NCBI GenBank assembly: GCA_013399855.1
Contig: VXAY01002891.1
Coordinates: forward strand, 249,300 to 313,299
DNA length: 64,000 nt
Reading direction: 5' to 3'
DNA from: Oxyruncus cristatus
Taxonomy: Eukaryota; Chordata; Aves; Passeriformes; Cotingidae
Below the pieces are notes generated by a model. It was not told the origin of the DNA and did not search any database. It worked only from the letters and a program-made list of their open reading frames with translations. This document shows positions 52,401-64,000 of this stretch, in pieces; position 1 is the first letter of the stretch; every line of letters starts with the position of its first letter. Made by a program: the position numbers and the translations under genes.

Positions 52401-55400
52401 TGAAGTGATTGAAAGAGTCAGCTAGAAAGTCATCTGAAGAGACAATTTTATCTGCAGCCAGCACAGAACTTCCTGCCTGTACAGCAGAAGTTTATCACAA
52501 TGTGGAATTTGCTCCCTTTCTCACAGTGACCGATATTTTCAAAATCAATATGAGCATCCCTCAGGTATTTTCCCTTTCTAGAGGCTGCTTTGGTGCTTAG
52601 TACCGAGCCAAGAAGCTGCACAGGCAGTGCTGCCCAGACCCCTACAGCCTCAGTGCATCATTGCCGGGGCTCCAGTTTCACCCATCTGATTTTTCAAGTC
52701 TCCAGATGCCTTTCAGAACTCGGGTCTCATTTCACATGCTGTGCCTGCACATAGCAGCCATTGCACTTCTAATAACTTGGGGTTAGGGAATGTGTGTAAC
52801 TCAGTAGCCCTGATGATTTGCACCATCAGGAACTGTTTGGAAAGATCAAAGCTTCACTCTTTACTTTTAACCAGTAACACCTTCCCTTTTTCCCCTCTAG
52901 CACAAGCTTTGGTTGTTCTTTAAGTAGTATTATCTTCTTCAGTATTTAACACTAAATAATTTGCGTGCATGGGTTTGAACCTCATTACAAAGTAAAAGCC
53001 ATTCCACATTTCTCCCAGAGATACCATTAAAGCTTTTAAATGGGACTAGACACACCATGGTGGAGTGCACAGATATTTGAAACACAGGAAAGAAGAAAAC
53101 ACAACAGCCCAGGGGTTTATGCTGAGACTTAAATATGGAATTTATTAATGTGTTTGCGCAGCAGATGCAATACCCCAGTGTCATTTTCAAAGAAGGCGGA
53201 TTTTTGCTCCTGAAAAGGGTATGTTAAGAGCATTATTAACAAACAAATTTAAATAAGCTATTTTTTCATTTGAGAGTTCAAACCACAGCTGAGGATCTTT
53301 TCTCCTCACTAGCTGAACCAGTAGCTCAAAGCAGAGCAAAAATCCTCCCTGCAGAACTCACGAGCAGCAGGTCTGTGGATCTACTGCTTCGGAGAGCTAA
53401 CTCCTATAAGCTGCTTCCCAACACTCCAGCTCCTCATTTCTGCTACACCAAAACCACCTGGGCTGAGAAAGGACAACCCTGGGAGACCTGCTTGCAGGTA
53501 TCAGTCTGGATTTACTCAGAGAGAAAGGAGCTCAGCATGTGAGACGTGTCAGAGATGTACAGCTGAAGCTCTGATTTTGCTCCGACCAGAAAAATTTGGT
53601 TTTTTGCCTTTTGGCACGTACCTACAAGTCCTGGTATGTGGCCAGGAATTGGTGTTAAGACCCACACAAGAGGTCTGACGAGGCCAATATGAATAGCCAC
53701 TTTACCCCCTTGGGTGCTCCCAACACCACAAGCTGCAGCAGGAGCATGTTGCTTTCATCAAGTCCTTTCCTCCTTCCTTTCCAAGGCAGCACTTACAGAT
53801 CTACGACGTGGCTTCCCAACAGCAAACTTTTCACCCCACCACCCCCAACAGTGAAGCAAACACCCCAAGCTCATGAAAACCAAGGAACATTCCCAGCCTG
53901 GAGTCCCCATACTGTCAGGCCCCACTCCTCCCTCCAGCATCACCTTCTCTCATGGGATAAACGACTCTGTGTTTGTATTAGGCAAGATTAACTTATGTGG
54001 ATTTAGCCGTGCAGCTGTCATAAATCAAAATGAAAGGAAAATATCTTAAGCATAATCTCTGTTTATCTAGAGGTTTCTGCCCGTGTCTCTAATTTCTTCT
54101 TCGCTCCACTCTGGAGCCCTCGTAGAGTCTCCCATCAGCTGTGGCTGGTCCATCTGCCAGCCACAGCCCCAGCTGAGTGCACTGCCCACAGAGGGAATGC
54201 CACAACCCACGGGTGACTTTATTGCAGGGGTCTGAGTGAGCTCACTTGTCATCAGCCTCCCCTGACATCTGAAGAGTCACCGAGGCTGCTTTTCATGGCA
54301 TGTTCACACATCAGCGACCCGGCCCTGGCAGACCAGAGGGTAGCACACAATGGCTTTTGTGTGCACCCAGCACGTTTTATCAAACAACCAAACCTAATCC
54401 TCATGAAAACATTGGCTGATGAAGTGTTTTGGCGCCCAAGAGATCTCTGGGGGCGGTGAAGCTGTTCTGTTCTGCATAGTTGTGCTTCCCGTAGCACACG
54501 AGCTGTGCCAGTGCCAGCTCTCCATGGTAGCACAGCTCTAACTTAGCTGCAAAAACCATTCAACAGGGGCTTATAGTGTTTTATCCCAATGTTGCAAGTC
54601 TCACAGTGAGACTCTCCCAACACTTGGGTGCCAAACACAAATCCCAAACCAGTAATAAACCCATTGCTAAAGCACACTGTAAAAGATCCCTATAAACCCC
54701 ACAAGTACCTGCTGTGATTCATGTTCTCACAACAGTCAGTGTCATAGATACTTGCACCTCCACAACAATTTTAACATTCTCTGGAGTAGAGTTTCTGGAC
54801 AACTAATTCACTGAAAGTATATTACACTGTTGTAATATTTAGCATGGGCATGATCACGTTCCTACGTCAGCTGCTCTAAGCCAAAGTCAAAGTTTCTTCA
54901 GAGAAAAAAAGCTCAAGTCCTGCTGGTTCCTTTGTCCCAGTTATTTACAGCATACTTTGCCTCTTTAGTATTACAACATCTTGGATTCAAAGACAGATAA
55001 AAGCTCTACCAAGCTGTCTAGTCCATCACAGACCTGTTCCACATCTCTTAAGTCACAAAACTGTCATGTACAAGTGGGTGAGAGTAAAAAATCCTCTTTT
55101 TTAAACACAGAATTTACTTTAGGTGATTCCTGGTGAATGATGCCAAGCAAGCCCACAGCTGGGATGTTTTCCACACCCATCAATCTTCCTTGCCTTTGAG
55201 GAGGCAACATGCTGTCACAACTTGGCCAGTGCATTCAGGCTGAACCCAAGCCAACCTGGAGCTGCTATTGCTGCGCTTCTGAGCCTGGAGGAAACACTAA
55301 CAAGGGACAGCACTTCCAACTTGTTAGAGGTAACAACGCCTGACTTCTCTGCCTTGGCTCTGCTGCTTTGCAGAACCAGCAGGGCTGAGGATGAAGCAAT

Positions 55401-58400
55401 TTCTTTCTTTATGAAGACACTGCATCCAAAAGTCCTTCCCCTGCTTTGGGAAGACCATGCAGTAGAGTCAGAGCCATGAATCTCAGTAATCAACCTGAGG
55501 CTGCAAAATAATTTCTGCATTTTATAGAAAGGAGACAAAGGGACAACAGCTTGTCAAACTTTGTTCCCACTGGGCCCAAGGTAGAAACCAAAGCCAAGTG
55601 CTCGTCTCCTCTACTCCAGAGCTCCTTTCCTTTCCCCATCAGGCAGCACAGCTCTGCCAGCATTTGTGCATCTGTTTATCACTGACTGTCAGTAGTACAT
55701 GAGCAGCAGAGGATAAACCCACAGGTTACTCCTGTGCATGAAAGGCAAAAAGCAGGAGAGATGTGGAGAGCCCACAAAAACTGAGACTGGAGCTGGACTG
55801 TTCACTGAAGAAAGTTTCCCATTCCCTTTTCCATCACAAGCCGCGTGAATCTGACCTGAACAAAATTACATCCAACCTGCAGGCTTCTCCCCCCTAAGGC
55901 AATAGGTGAATAATTGCCAATTAGCTACGCTTTGAAATCTTTGTTTTTCAGCAAAGGGGTCTGGTTTTCCACACTGCGTGTGCAAGTACACACAATAAGA
56001 ACCAGACCCATCCTCCTGGGTGGTATGGAGACAGGAAACTCATCAGGAACAGTGTACTCTACCATATGAGACATCGTTTTATTTGATGCCAAAGAGGAAA
56101 AGGGGGCGGGTGGAAGGCGGATATGTAGCGCATTTGCTCCCTCCTCTTTCTGCCCAGGCACGATCAATTTTTGCAAACTCACAGTGGAGCCTGTTTCCAC
56201 CCAAAGGGCACTCATACAGCTCTCGGACATATGTTCTGTGTCTCAACAAAACATCATCACAAACAGCTTACAGCCAATGCAACAGCCTGCTCTCCTGAAA
56301 TTTCCATTAGGAACATTATTGAAAGGGTTAAAAGTGATCAGTAAGGGTCTTGTGTGATGTCCTACAGCACTGGAAAAAAAAAAACCCAAACCACTATATG
56401 AAAGATATGTACAAACACAGTATTATAAAGTTACGTTCACGCTGAGGAACTAAATCACCAGAGCCAAAAAGGAGTGAGAAGTTTTGTTCTCGGCACACTT
56501 CTACTGTAATGGGTTTTACAACCGCTTGACTGACGTCAAATTCAATAACACATCATTAATAGGATTTTGGTTCAGTTTATACTCAGATGCTTTTCCTGTT
56601 TTAAATCTCTCCTTATAAATCTCAAATTAGATTTTATACAGGGAGATTTATCAATGTTTAAAAGAAAATACGAACACAGCTGATGCTTGAATTGGAACAC
56701 CGTAAAAGTGCAGCAGGATGCGTTTTTATCACTGACAGGAGATGCACCTTGACACATCACAGCCCTGTGCTAAGTTTATTGCCAGGTAAGGCCAGCACGA
56801 TCATTCCTAGCACCCTCTTTAAAGGGAGAAGGAAATCAGAGAAGCAGTAACTGCACAAGGAAAAGGTGAGTCAAAAAAAAAAAAAATCTACATATTAGAC
56901 AAAGGTTGCAATGTAGCAAGGCTGCAAACAAGGAGGAAAGTTTTCTCACTTTGGTGTTTTCCCACCAGAGACCAGGGTGGCAACGAGTCGCTCTCCAGTT
57001 CCTCTGCAATCACAGTGTTATTTTCATACAGAAAAAAAAAAAAGATGACTAAGAGGTGGATAAAGGAAACCTGGAAAGGGCCTTGTAGCAAATTGACCAA
57101 GCAGAGTCACAAAGAGGACAGCCATGATCCAGTGCATGATGCTACCTGACCCCCAGGGAAAGTGGGAAAGGCAAACTGGAGGTTGGCAGCGAGGAGGAAC
57201 TTCCCGTCAGGAAGATACATGAGCTCATATGGGAAGAAACAGTAAAGCAGTTTCTTGCTACTTTTAAAATCACATTAATGGCTTTGTGGGGGGGCTTGAT
57301 CCTGGACGGGAGAAGCCAGAAGAGAGGCAGGATTGAGACCCAGCTTTCTGAAACCTCTCAAGCCGAGATATCCCCCAGCAGGAAACATGGGCAGGCTGCC
57401 CTGCTGCCTCCCCTGCACAGCTCAGCACAGAGCAGGGATGCTGGATGGAGCCTGTCCTAACACAGAGACTGGGAGAGGAGAAGCAAGGGAGGCATAGAAT
57501 TAAGAAACAGCAACAGGCACTTTGCATTTTACCTCCAGGTGATTGGTAGGGGGCCAGAATAAATCGGAAACAACTGAATTTTTTTACTATTCAATAGAGA
57601 TGGAAGTGCTTGTTAATGAGGGCCTGGCCCCGAGCCCACTGCCAGGGAAGAACTCTCCATCAGTAGGGCCAAGACACCCTGTGGTAGGAGATGTAGAAGT
57701 AGTCAGGCCCTGGGAAAAAAACAGTTTTATAATTGCAGCAAAACTCTTTGTTACAAGGTTGAAAAAAAAAAAACAACAACAAAGTTGATTTTGAGTCAGG
57801 ATGAGGGTTTCTGGCATGGTGGCAGGAAAAGGTGCCTGGGAGTGGGAACCCCATCAAAAAATCAAGGCTCCAGCTCAAGCCAGAACCCTGGCACACACCA
57901 AACCATCACTGTCTCACCCACGACCAGCACCATTTCCAAGTCAGTCCCATGAGAATGGAGAGCACATGATTTCTGAGCACCAAAAGGACAGCGATGACAT
58001 AGATGTGCCACTGACTAAACAGCAGAAATACCCACCCAAACACGCCAGCACGGCAGTGGGGGATGACAGCTGCACCACATGTGACTTCTGCTCGGTTTTT
58101 TTCCACTTGGAGTCCCACCAGTCACTCCAGCAGGAAACAATGATGGAGCAGCAGGAGCCCCAGGAGAAGATCAGCCACCCCAGCACCAAGCATCAAGGTG
58201 CTTGTGAGTGTTAATGTGGGTGGCTGGGCCATAACTCATCTTCACCAAGTAAATGCCACAAGTGAGAAGAGCCAGGAGAGGAAAATGCTAATAAAACATC
58301 AAGACCCTGGTGTTACATCAGGGTAGGTGTGCCTGCTAAATGACTATGCAGACATTTCGGGAGAGGAGACAGCAATGCCTCAGCCCCACAACTCATCTTT

Positions 58401-58847
58401 GCAGTCCCCTTCCCTTCGCAAACCTCCCCCAGCTCAAACCCATCCTATCTGCAAACAAATGAAAACCAAACTCAGATGCTCAAATGACTAATTTTAGTTT
58501 TGGGTTTGTTCCTTTTTCTTATTCCCTCCCCTTAAAAAAAAAAAAAGAGTAAAAGGAATAAGGCTGTAAGGTATAATGAAAGCAGCATGAGAAAGCAATA
58601 AAACCAGTTGCAGAGCAACCTAAACATCCATGTGTAGCTGATCTGAGTGATGGGAACTGGGGGAGATGCACAGCAGGGCTCAGCTCTGGCTTTGCCACGC
58701 AGCAGCACCCGCAGCAGCACCAGGGACAGGCACGTAGCTGCTGCACCAGCAACTCCCCGACCTGCCAGAGAAAAGCATGACACACTGCTGCGTGGGTTTT
58801 CTCCCCCCTGCTGCTGCTCACTCCATTCCTGGACATTGAGATGTGCT
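46470..58847 (-). other. Intronic stretch without recognised gene
   Basis: About 12 kb with no exon, RNA gene or young transposon recognised. It contains A-rich sequence near 46810-46840, a T-run near 49433-49443, a motif cluster at 48684-48743 and a full CRE-like TGACGTCA at 56531-56538. The segment 57801-58214 is open on plus for 137 codons and also largely open on minus, but without a domain. Confidence 0.5.
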
Positions 58848-59340
58848 TCCCAGAGCTGGGGCCGCCAACATAAAAAGGATGTGGACCTGTTGGAGAGGGT
58901 CCAGAGGAGGTCACAGATGCTCAGAGGGCTGGAGCACCTCTGCTGTGCAGACAGGCTGGGAGAGCTGGGGGTGTTCAACCTGGAGAAGAGAAGGCTCTGT
59001 GGAGACCCGAGAGCCCCTTGCAGTGCCTAAAGGGGCTCCAAAAGAGCTGGAGAGGCACTTGGGACAAGGACATGGATTAACAGGACAAAGGGGAATGGCT
59101 TCACACAGCTGGCAGGGTTAGATATTGGAAAGAAATTCTTGACTGCGAGGGTGGGGAGGCCCTGGCACAGGTTTCCCCGGGAAGCTGTGGCTCCCCAATC
59201 CCTGGAAGTGTTCAAGGCCAGGCTGTGTGGAGCTTGGAGCAACCTGGGATAGTGGAAGGTGTCCCTGCCCATGGCAGGGGGTTGAAACTACATTATAATT
59301 TAAGGTCACTTCCAACCCAAAACATCCTGTGATTCTATTT
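58848..59340 (+). mobile_element. CR1 LINE 3' part, about 490 bp
   Basis: Diagnostic CR1 blocks follow in order: GGATGTGGACCTGTTGGAGA, GGGTCCAGAGGAGG, GGCTGGAGCACCTCTGCTGT, CAACCTGGAGAAGAGAAGGC, GAAATTCTTGACTGCGAGGG, GGCCCTGGCACAGGTTTCCC, GTGTCCCTGCCCATGGCAGG, then GGTCACTTCCAACCC and GTGATTCTATTT. It covers the distal end of ORF2 plus the 3' untranslated region and is 5'-truncated. Frame disruptions leave no working reverse transcriptase. It lies antisense to the presumed host gene. Confidence 0.96.
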
Positions 59341-62300
59341 GTATGTCTTGGGTCTGCAGATCCCTTTTTCAGAGCTGCAGGAATAAAGCTGACAGCACCA
59401 CTGGCACAGCCTCCTGCTCCATGAGGTGGAGAGGCTCAGCTAGACAGCAGCATGTCTGTTCTTTCAGGCAACATGGGAGCCTTTCCAAAGGGAAAAACCA
59501 CAAAAAGCATGCCTCTTAACACAGGATACCCCAGTGCTAACAATAAGCTTTTAGCAATTAAAATTAGAAAAAGCAGCTCCCAAATTCCCCACACAAGAGT
59601 CAGCTCTGCCTCCAGATGGTGTTTCAGAGATAAACTTGCTAATTTAGGTACAGCAGGTAAAGAAAAGTTCATCCCTTGGGTCACCGGGTTTCACAATCCG
59701 GGCAATATTTTACAAACTGTGTGAAACATGAACACACTGTGCTGCAAGGAAACCAGATTTAGTGATTAAAAATGCAATACTGCAACAACACTGAGACTCA
59801 GCTGGATTCCTCTCTGTGCGTTCCCAAACAGTGTGGGAATTCTTGCTTATCGAGGTGAAGGACATCTGTGTATTTTAACGAAGGCAATATAGTTCCAGCA
59901 GTGACTACCAGGACCACAACCTAGAAGGACCTGTGATCCTCTGATAACCTAAATGAGCCATCAATTCACCGCGTGGCCCAGGGCAGATTGTGGTGAGCTT
60001 CCCCGTGCCTTTGTCAGCTTGGCTGAAAATCCAAGTAAAAGCCAACTGAAAACCAGATGTAACTTCTCAGCTGGCCTCTCCCGGGTAAATCAAGCATAAG
60101 AACCTCATTCACACTGGCACAGCTGAGCATCAGCCCAGCACTGAGCACTGACATCCACGAGCAGAACTGGCCAAAGGGCTCACCCCGAGAAGCCCTCTCT
60201 CTACCTTTCGAAATGCATCCCCCTGACCTTTTTTTCACAGCAGAGACTTTGAGGTTTGCAGGTGTTTTTTGTCCAGAAAACAAGCACTTGGCCACATTGA
60301 GCCTTGGTAACCCCATGTAGTAAGAGGGCTGCTGTGATTACCCAGCATCAAAGACAAGCAGCACTTCCTTGGGTGGCAGCACCCATGGCACCCCACCAGG
60401 GCCTGGCCCGGACTCAGAAGGGCCTTTTCCACGTGTTATTTTTCAGTAACCAAGTCATTTCCCAGCCCCTCTCACCACGCAGAGCAGCAGACACTACTTC
60501 TGCTGGTATTGCTGCTGTGAGATGCACTGGTTGGACGACAGCTCGAAATAACTCCCTTCTTCAGCAGGGTAACCAAGAGCAGACCTTGGCTCCCGCTCCT
60601 TTGTAGCGCTGGGTCCTAAAATAGAGCGAGGGATGTGTTTTGAAGTTCTGAGGTTTTTGTTGTTGTCTTTTAAACTCCAGTCTCGGAGTCTATTTGCAAA
60701 ACCACAGACCAAACACGAGCCATTCCACAGCCGTGATACTTTGTGGCAAGATTAAGGAAAAAAAAAAAAGTTTGGAAGGACCTCTTGGTAAACTACGCAC
60801 TCAGTATTTCAAAGCCATGTATAACTTCATTATGCAGTAAATAAAAAATGACTTCAGCATTTAAGCAGTACAGTGTTCCATAGAAGAGGTTGAGGGTTGT
60901 GTTGGTTTTTTTTTTTTAAAAAAAATATTTGTCACATTACAGAATTTACAGTTGTCCCAAACGTGGAACAAGGGCTGGGATCACGCAAGCAGATCTGCAG
61001 AGCCAGGATGTGCACGGAGCATCACCAGCTGCAGGGACGTTCACGAGGACAGTGGGGTTTCCTCCCATGATGGAGCCTGTGGAGCTGGAGCTGTGGCCTG
61101 CACTCCCCTGCATGCACCTGCAACCCACCTTCCTCAAACCTTTTGCACTAAATAAGCAGCAAAAAGGGCAGGAAAATAATGATTTTGGTTTCCAGAAAGG
61201 TGTTCATTACAACATCCATATTTCTAATATATATATATATGGATGCAACTCATCTGCACACACACAGACAAATTGCATCCACTACAAGTATAAAAGTAGT
61301 CACATATGTATATGCAAGAGAAACACTTTGCAATAAATGCAGATTCACTCAGGTAGGGGATGGTAGTGAATTGAAAACATTTTCAACTGCCTTTTGGCTG
61401 ACCTCAGTCCTTCATCCATTAATTCAAAGCCACCGACTATTATTCCTTCCCTTCTTTTTCATGGAAAGTGAGAAGAAGATCACCTCCACCAACCCTCAGT
61501 GATGGAGAACTCGAATCTTGGGTCCTCCCACCAGAAGCTCTTCCTGGTGAGCCCTGAATACCCACTACATGGTTCCTCCCCTTCCACAGCTTTCTGCTCT
61601 GTGCTCCCCATTAGCATTTACAAGATTAGACTCTGAGCAACCAGAGGGATAAAAGGAAGGTGCTGAACCTCCAGGCACGCATCACTGTCCCTCAGGATGC
61701 CCTGCTGAGCAGCCAAGGCTGCTGGCCCAGCTGCCTTTCTCTTGGCTGGACAGTCAGGAGTAGAGCGTTCCTGGAGTGGCTTCAACCAGACTGTTTCTTC
61801 TTTAAATCAGAATATTTTATCCAAGACATTCACATCACAAAAAGTCAGTGTCCCCCATCAATACCACAATGTGCTATCACTTTCTTCTTTGAAAGTCATT
61901 GTGCCAAGGACTTCTGCCATCCTTTTCCACCAGACCACACAAGCACTCTCTTGCTCGAGCAGGTGCCTGGGCACAGCCCGCAGAGCTCCACACACGGAGC
62001 AAGGTTAGCATGCTACACCAGCCATCATTTCAGACACAAAATGTCCTTTGTATCCTGCCTTACTGGGTCGTTTAAACCCTGACCTTGGCCTGCTGGACTT
62101 CTTAGAAACAGGACCTTCAAAACTAATTCAGGATTATTCCCTGGTGAGCTGCCAAAGACAACACCACCACCAAGGTCCCTTTGTTAGCACAGTTTCCAGT
62201 AAGACCCTTGTAATTCCCCAAACTGTACGTCCTCTATGGATGAAAAGGAAAACAAGCAGTGCACCCAGGCTGTTTTTCTGAAAATGTCCTTGTTGGAAAA

Positions 62301-62891
62301 CTATTGTGCTTGGAGTTGTGCCACTTGAATTCATCAGAGGGGAGAATCTGTTTATTTGCACATCAAGTACATCTTATTGTTTCTGGACATCAGTATGTAA
62401 ATTGTCAAGTATAAATTTATTTTTCCACTAGCTTAAGTTTTTCTCTGCTCTGTAATTACCATAATCCAAGGAACAGCCTATGTTTCAAAGGGCTCCATTT
62501 TAGCATGTTACATTCACAGATGATCAGAAAAATCTTATTAGAAAAATCTCCTACTGGTATTTAGAATCTTATTTTTCAGCTGACTCAGAACAAACCTCTC
62601 CTTGGCTCCAAGAGGTATTTGACATCTCTTAAAATAAAAATCTTTATTGAAAAAAAATCCCCAGTGATTAATGACTACTAGGCTTTCTCTACTGATGAAA
62701 ACATGCACACATTCTTGTGGCAATGGCACCGTTCCAGTGCTCAGATCAATCAATTCCTGCACAGTTCAGAAATGCTTCAACACAGCACAGTTATCAGTTT
62801 AAAACAACGTACATGAAGACCAAGTCAGTAAAATCAGAACTCCGAAGGGACAGAAGAAAATAAAGCCATCAGGAGGGGTTTGAAACAATCA
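59341..62891 (-). other. Intronic stretch without recognised gene
   Basis: No exon or RNA gene is visible. It contains an A-run near 60759-60770, a T9 plus A7 stretch near 60908-60925 and the (AT)7 hairpin at 61213-61245. Open frames (135 codons at 60929-61336, 140 at 61660-62082) have no domain. Confidence 0.5.
61213..61245. repeat. (AT)7 microsatellite enclosed in a 9-bp inverted repeat
   Basis: CATCCATAT at 61213-61221 and ATATGGATG at 61237-61245 are exact reverse complements, with (AT)7 occupying 61227-61240. The structure can fold into a short hairpin. At 33 bp it is far too short for a microRNA precursor. Confidence 0.85.
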
Positions 62892-63020
62892 CTTGACAGA
62901 GTTCATTCAAGAAGTTTCTGGACAACAGTCAGGACAACACATTTTTGGGGGTATCCCCAAACCAGGACTTGATGATCCTTGTGGGTCACTTCCAACTCAG
63001 ACTGTTCTAAGATTCTATGA
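62892..63020 (+). mobile_element. CR1 LINE 3'-end fragment
   Basis: TGACAGAGTTCA, TTTCTGGACAACAGTCAGG, then GGACTTGATGATCCTTGTGG, GTCACTTCCAACTCAG and AAGATTCTATGA reproduce the terminal CR1 pattern of a subfamily that ends CCAACTCAGG-type. The copy is truncated to about 130 bp, lies on the plus strand and is antisense to the presumed host gene. Confidence 0.92.
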
Positions 63021-64000
63021 AAGAAGCAGCTCCTTCAGCAGATAAGAGACACTGGGTTTGGCACCAGCCCTGGCTCCCCAAAACTCAGCTGCTGTGTAGG
63101 GAGTCCTCAGGAGAGAGGTGGGCAGCACAGGTACGGGAGATGTGATGTCTCTGCACCATCTCTGTGACAGCAGAGATGAGACTACATTGGCAGCACATGC
63201 CAAGAAGCCACCAGAAAAGAGCAGTAAATGGGAAACCTCTATATTGACTCCCAGCAGGAGTGTCAAAGTGATGTGGGACAAAGAAGACAGTTCAGATGAG
63301 CCTAATCCATGGGGCAAAAGACCTGACCATGCCCAAAGAGGTCTGGATTTATACTCACTGCTGCCCTTCAGGAACAACTTGCTCAAGGTCACAACGCTGT
63401 AGCCTTCAGCAAGACACTTCTTTCTGTGCCTACTCTCCTTAGAAGTGTTTTTCATTTGGCAAATACTAATTTGTTCAGGACAAGGCATACCTTCCTACCA
63501 TTTGGGTTGGTATCTCAGGCTCTGCAGTTCTTAATTAAATGCTGCTGCTAATAATGAAAGGATATAGACACAAGGAATGGACTTAATTTACTCCTCAGTT
63601 GTCCTCTTCTTTCAGTAATTGCACAAAAGCTCGAGGCTGTACGTGCAACTGAGGAAGACCCAGCTACCCCTAGACAGGGCACAAGTTTCTTTCAAGCTGT
63701 CATGTTTTACTATAAAAACAGTAAATAATTCATTTTGAAAATAATCACAAACAACTCCATGTCCCACTCCGAAGATGTGGGTCTTGTCTTCTCAAAGAAA
63801 GAAAATTAGACAACTCTGACATGATACCAGGCTTTGATTCAGAAAACAGATAAAACTCATAAAAGCACACAGGCAGGGCTGAGAGCTGTTTATCTTTTAA
63901 AGCCCACACAATGTTCTGCTTTCCTGCCCATTGAGCCAGGCACTACAGCACTGGGGGAAGTCAAGAAGCCTCCGATGCAGTTTAGTGCGAGTCTGATGGG
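63021..64000 (-). other. Intronic stretch to the right edge, with a possible MIR relic
   Basis: No exon of COL23A1 is recognised. A minus-strand open frame of 157 codons (63015-63488) overlaps the CR1 tail and has no domain, so it is regarded as chance. The first exon of the presumed host gene should lie beyond this edge. Confidence 0.45.
63374..63402 (-). mobile_element. Possible MIR (CORE-SINE) core fragment
   Basis: On the minus strand CTACAGCGTTGTGACCTTGA followed by GCAAGTTGTT closely resembles the MIR core 'CTAGCTGTGTGACCTTGGGCAAGTTACTT'. The 18 bases around TGTGACCTTGAGCAAGTT carry one difference. Only the core is recognisable, as expected of a very old element. The assignment rests on visual comparison alone. 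Confidence 0.45.

Noticed and set aside
63015..63488. 157-codon minus-strand frame, with a donor-like GCA|GTGAGTAT near 63350
   Set aside because: It overlaps the end of a CR1 tail and a MIR-like core, has no domain and lacks a convincing acceptor. An isolated donor-like site is common in introns.
1..64000. tRNA, snRNA, rRNA, microRNA clusters, CRISPR arrays or viral integrations
   Set aside because: I looked for B-box-like GGTTCRANTCC, conserved snRNA/5S starts, regularly spaced direct repeats and paired LTRs, and found no convincing instance on either strand.

Overview
The window reads as a piece of a bird genome, probably from a draft short-read assembly. Three kinds of evidence point that way. 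There are four recognisable CR1 (chicken repeat 1) LINE tails with the characteristic 3' ending (TTCCAACCC... then GATTCTATGA-like octamers). The DNA between them is moderately AT-rich, with little repeat and many short A/T homopolymers. There are two runs of N flanked by G-rich sequence. No prokaryotic, viral or organellar gene is seen.

I can support only one coding segment: a 45-bp collagen exon on the minus strand at 9701-9745. It encodes five Gly-X-Y triplets (GPPGRRGKPGRRGEP plus the first base of the next Gly codon). It has a textbook branch site, polypyrimidine tract, AG acceptor and GTGAGT donor. The peptide matches, from memory, the start of the first collagenous domain of the transmembrane collagen COL23A1, and it differs from the corresponding segments of the sister genes COL25A1 and COL13A1. 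The window is therefore best described as the interior of a COL23A1 gene transcribed right to left. Positions 9746-64000 would be part of the intron before this exon (probably intron 1), and 1-9700 part of the intron after it. No first exon, transmembrane-segment exon, promoter or CpG island is visible, so both introns run out of the window.

The rest is intron. 1-6343 and 6447-9700 hold simple repeats, an alternating AT/GT cruciform-prone tract and one assembly gap. 9776-36441 holds two CR1 tails (11750-11920 on plus, 17849-17950 on minus), a very long A-tract near 11.0 kb, a possible MIR relic near 31.0 kb and a G/T-rich tract near 32.9 kb. 36500-58847 holds a 22-bp perfect palindrome at 44.3 kb, a four-run G-quadruplex motif at 46.45 kb and a few places with clustered transcription-factor-like motifs. 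58848-63020 carries the largest CR1 copy (about 490 bp) and another CR1 tail, followed by a possible MIR core fragment.

Many open frames of 60-180 codons exist on both strands. None shows a recognisable domain, a codon pattern or splice context that would justify calling it a gene; I treat them as chance. I found no undescribed multi-gene system. The least explained sequence signals are the palindrome at 44297-44318 and the G-rich sites beside the assembly gaps.
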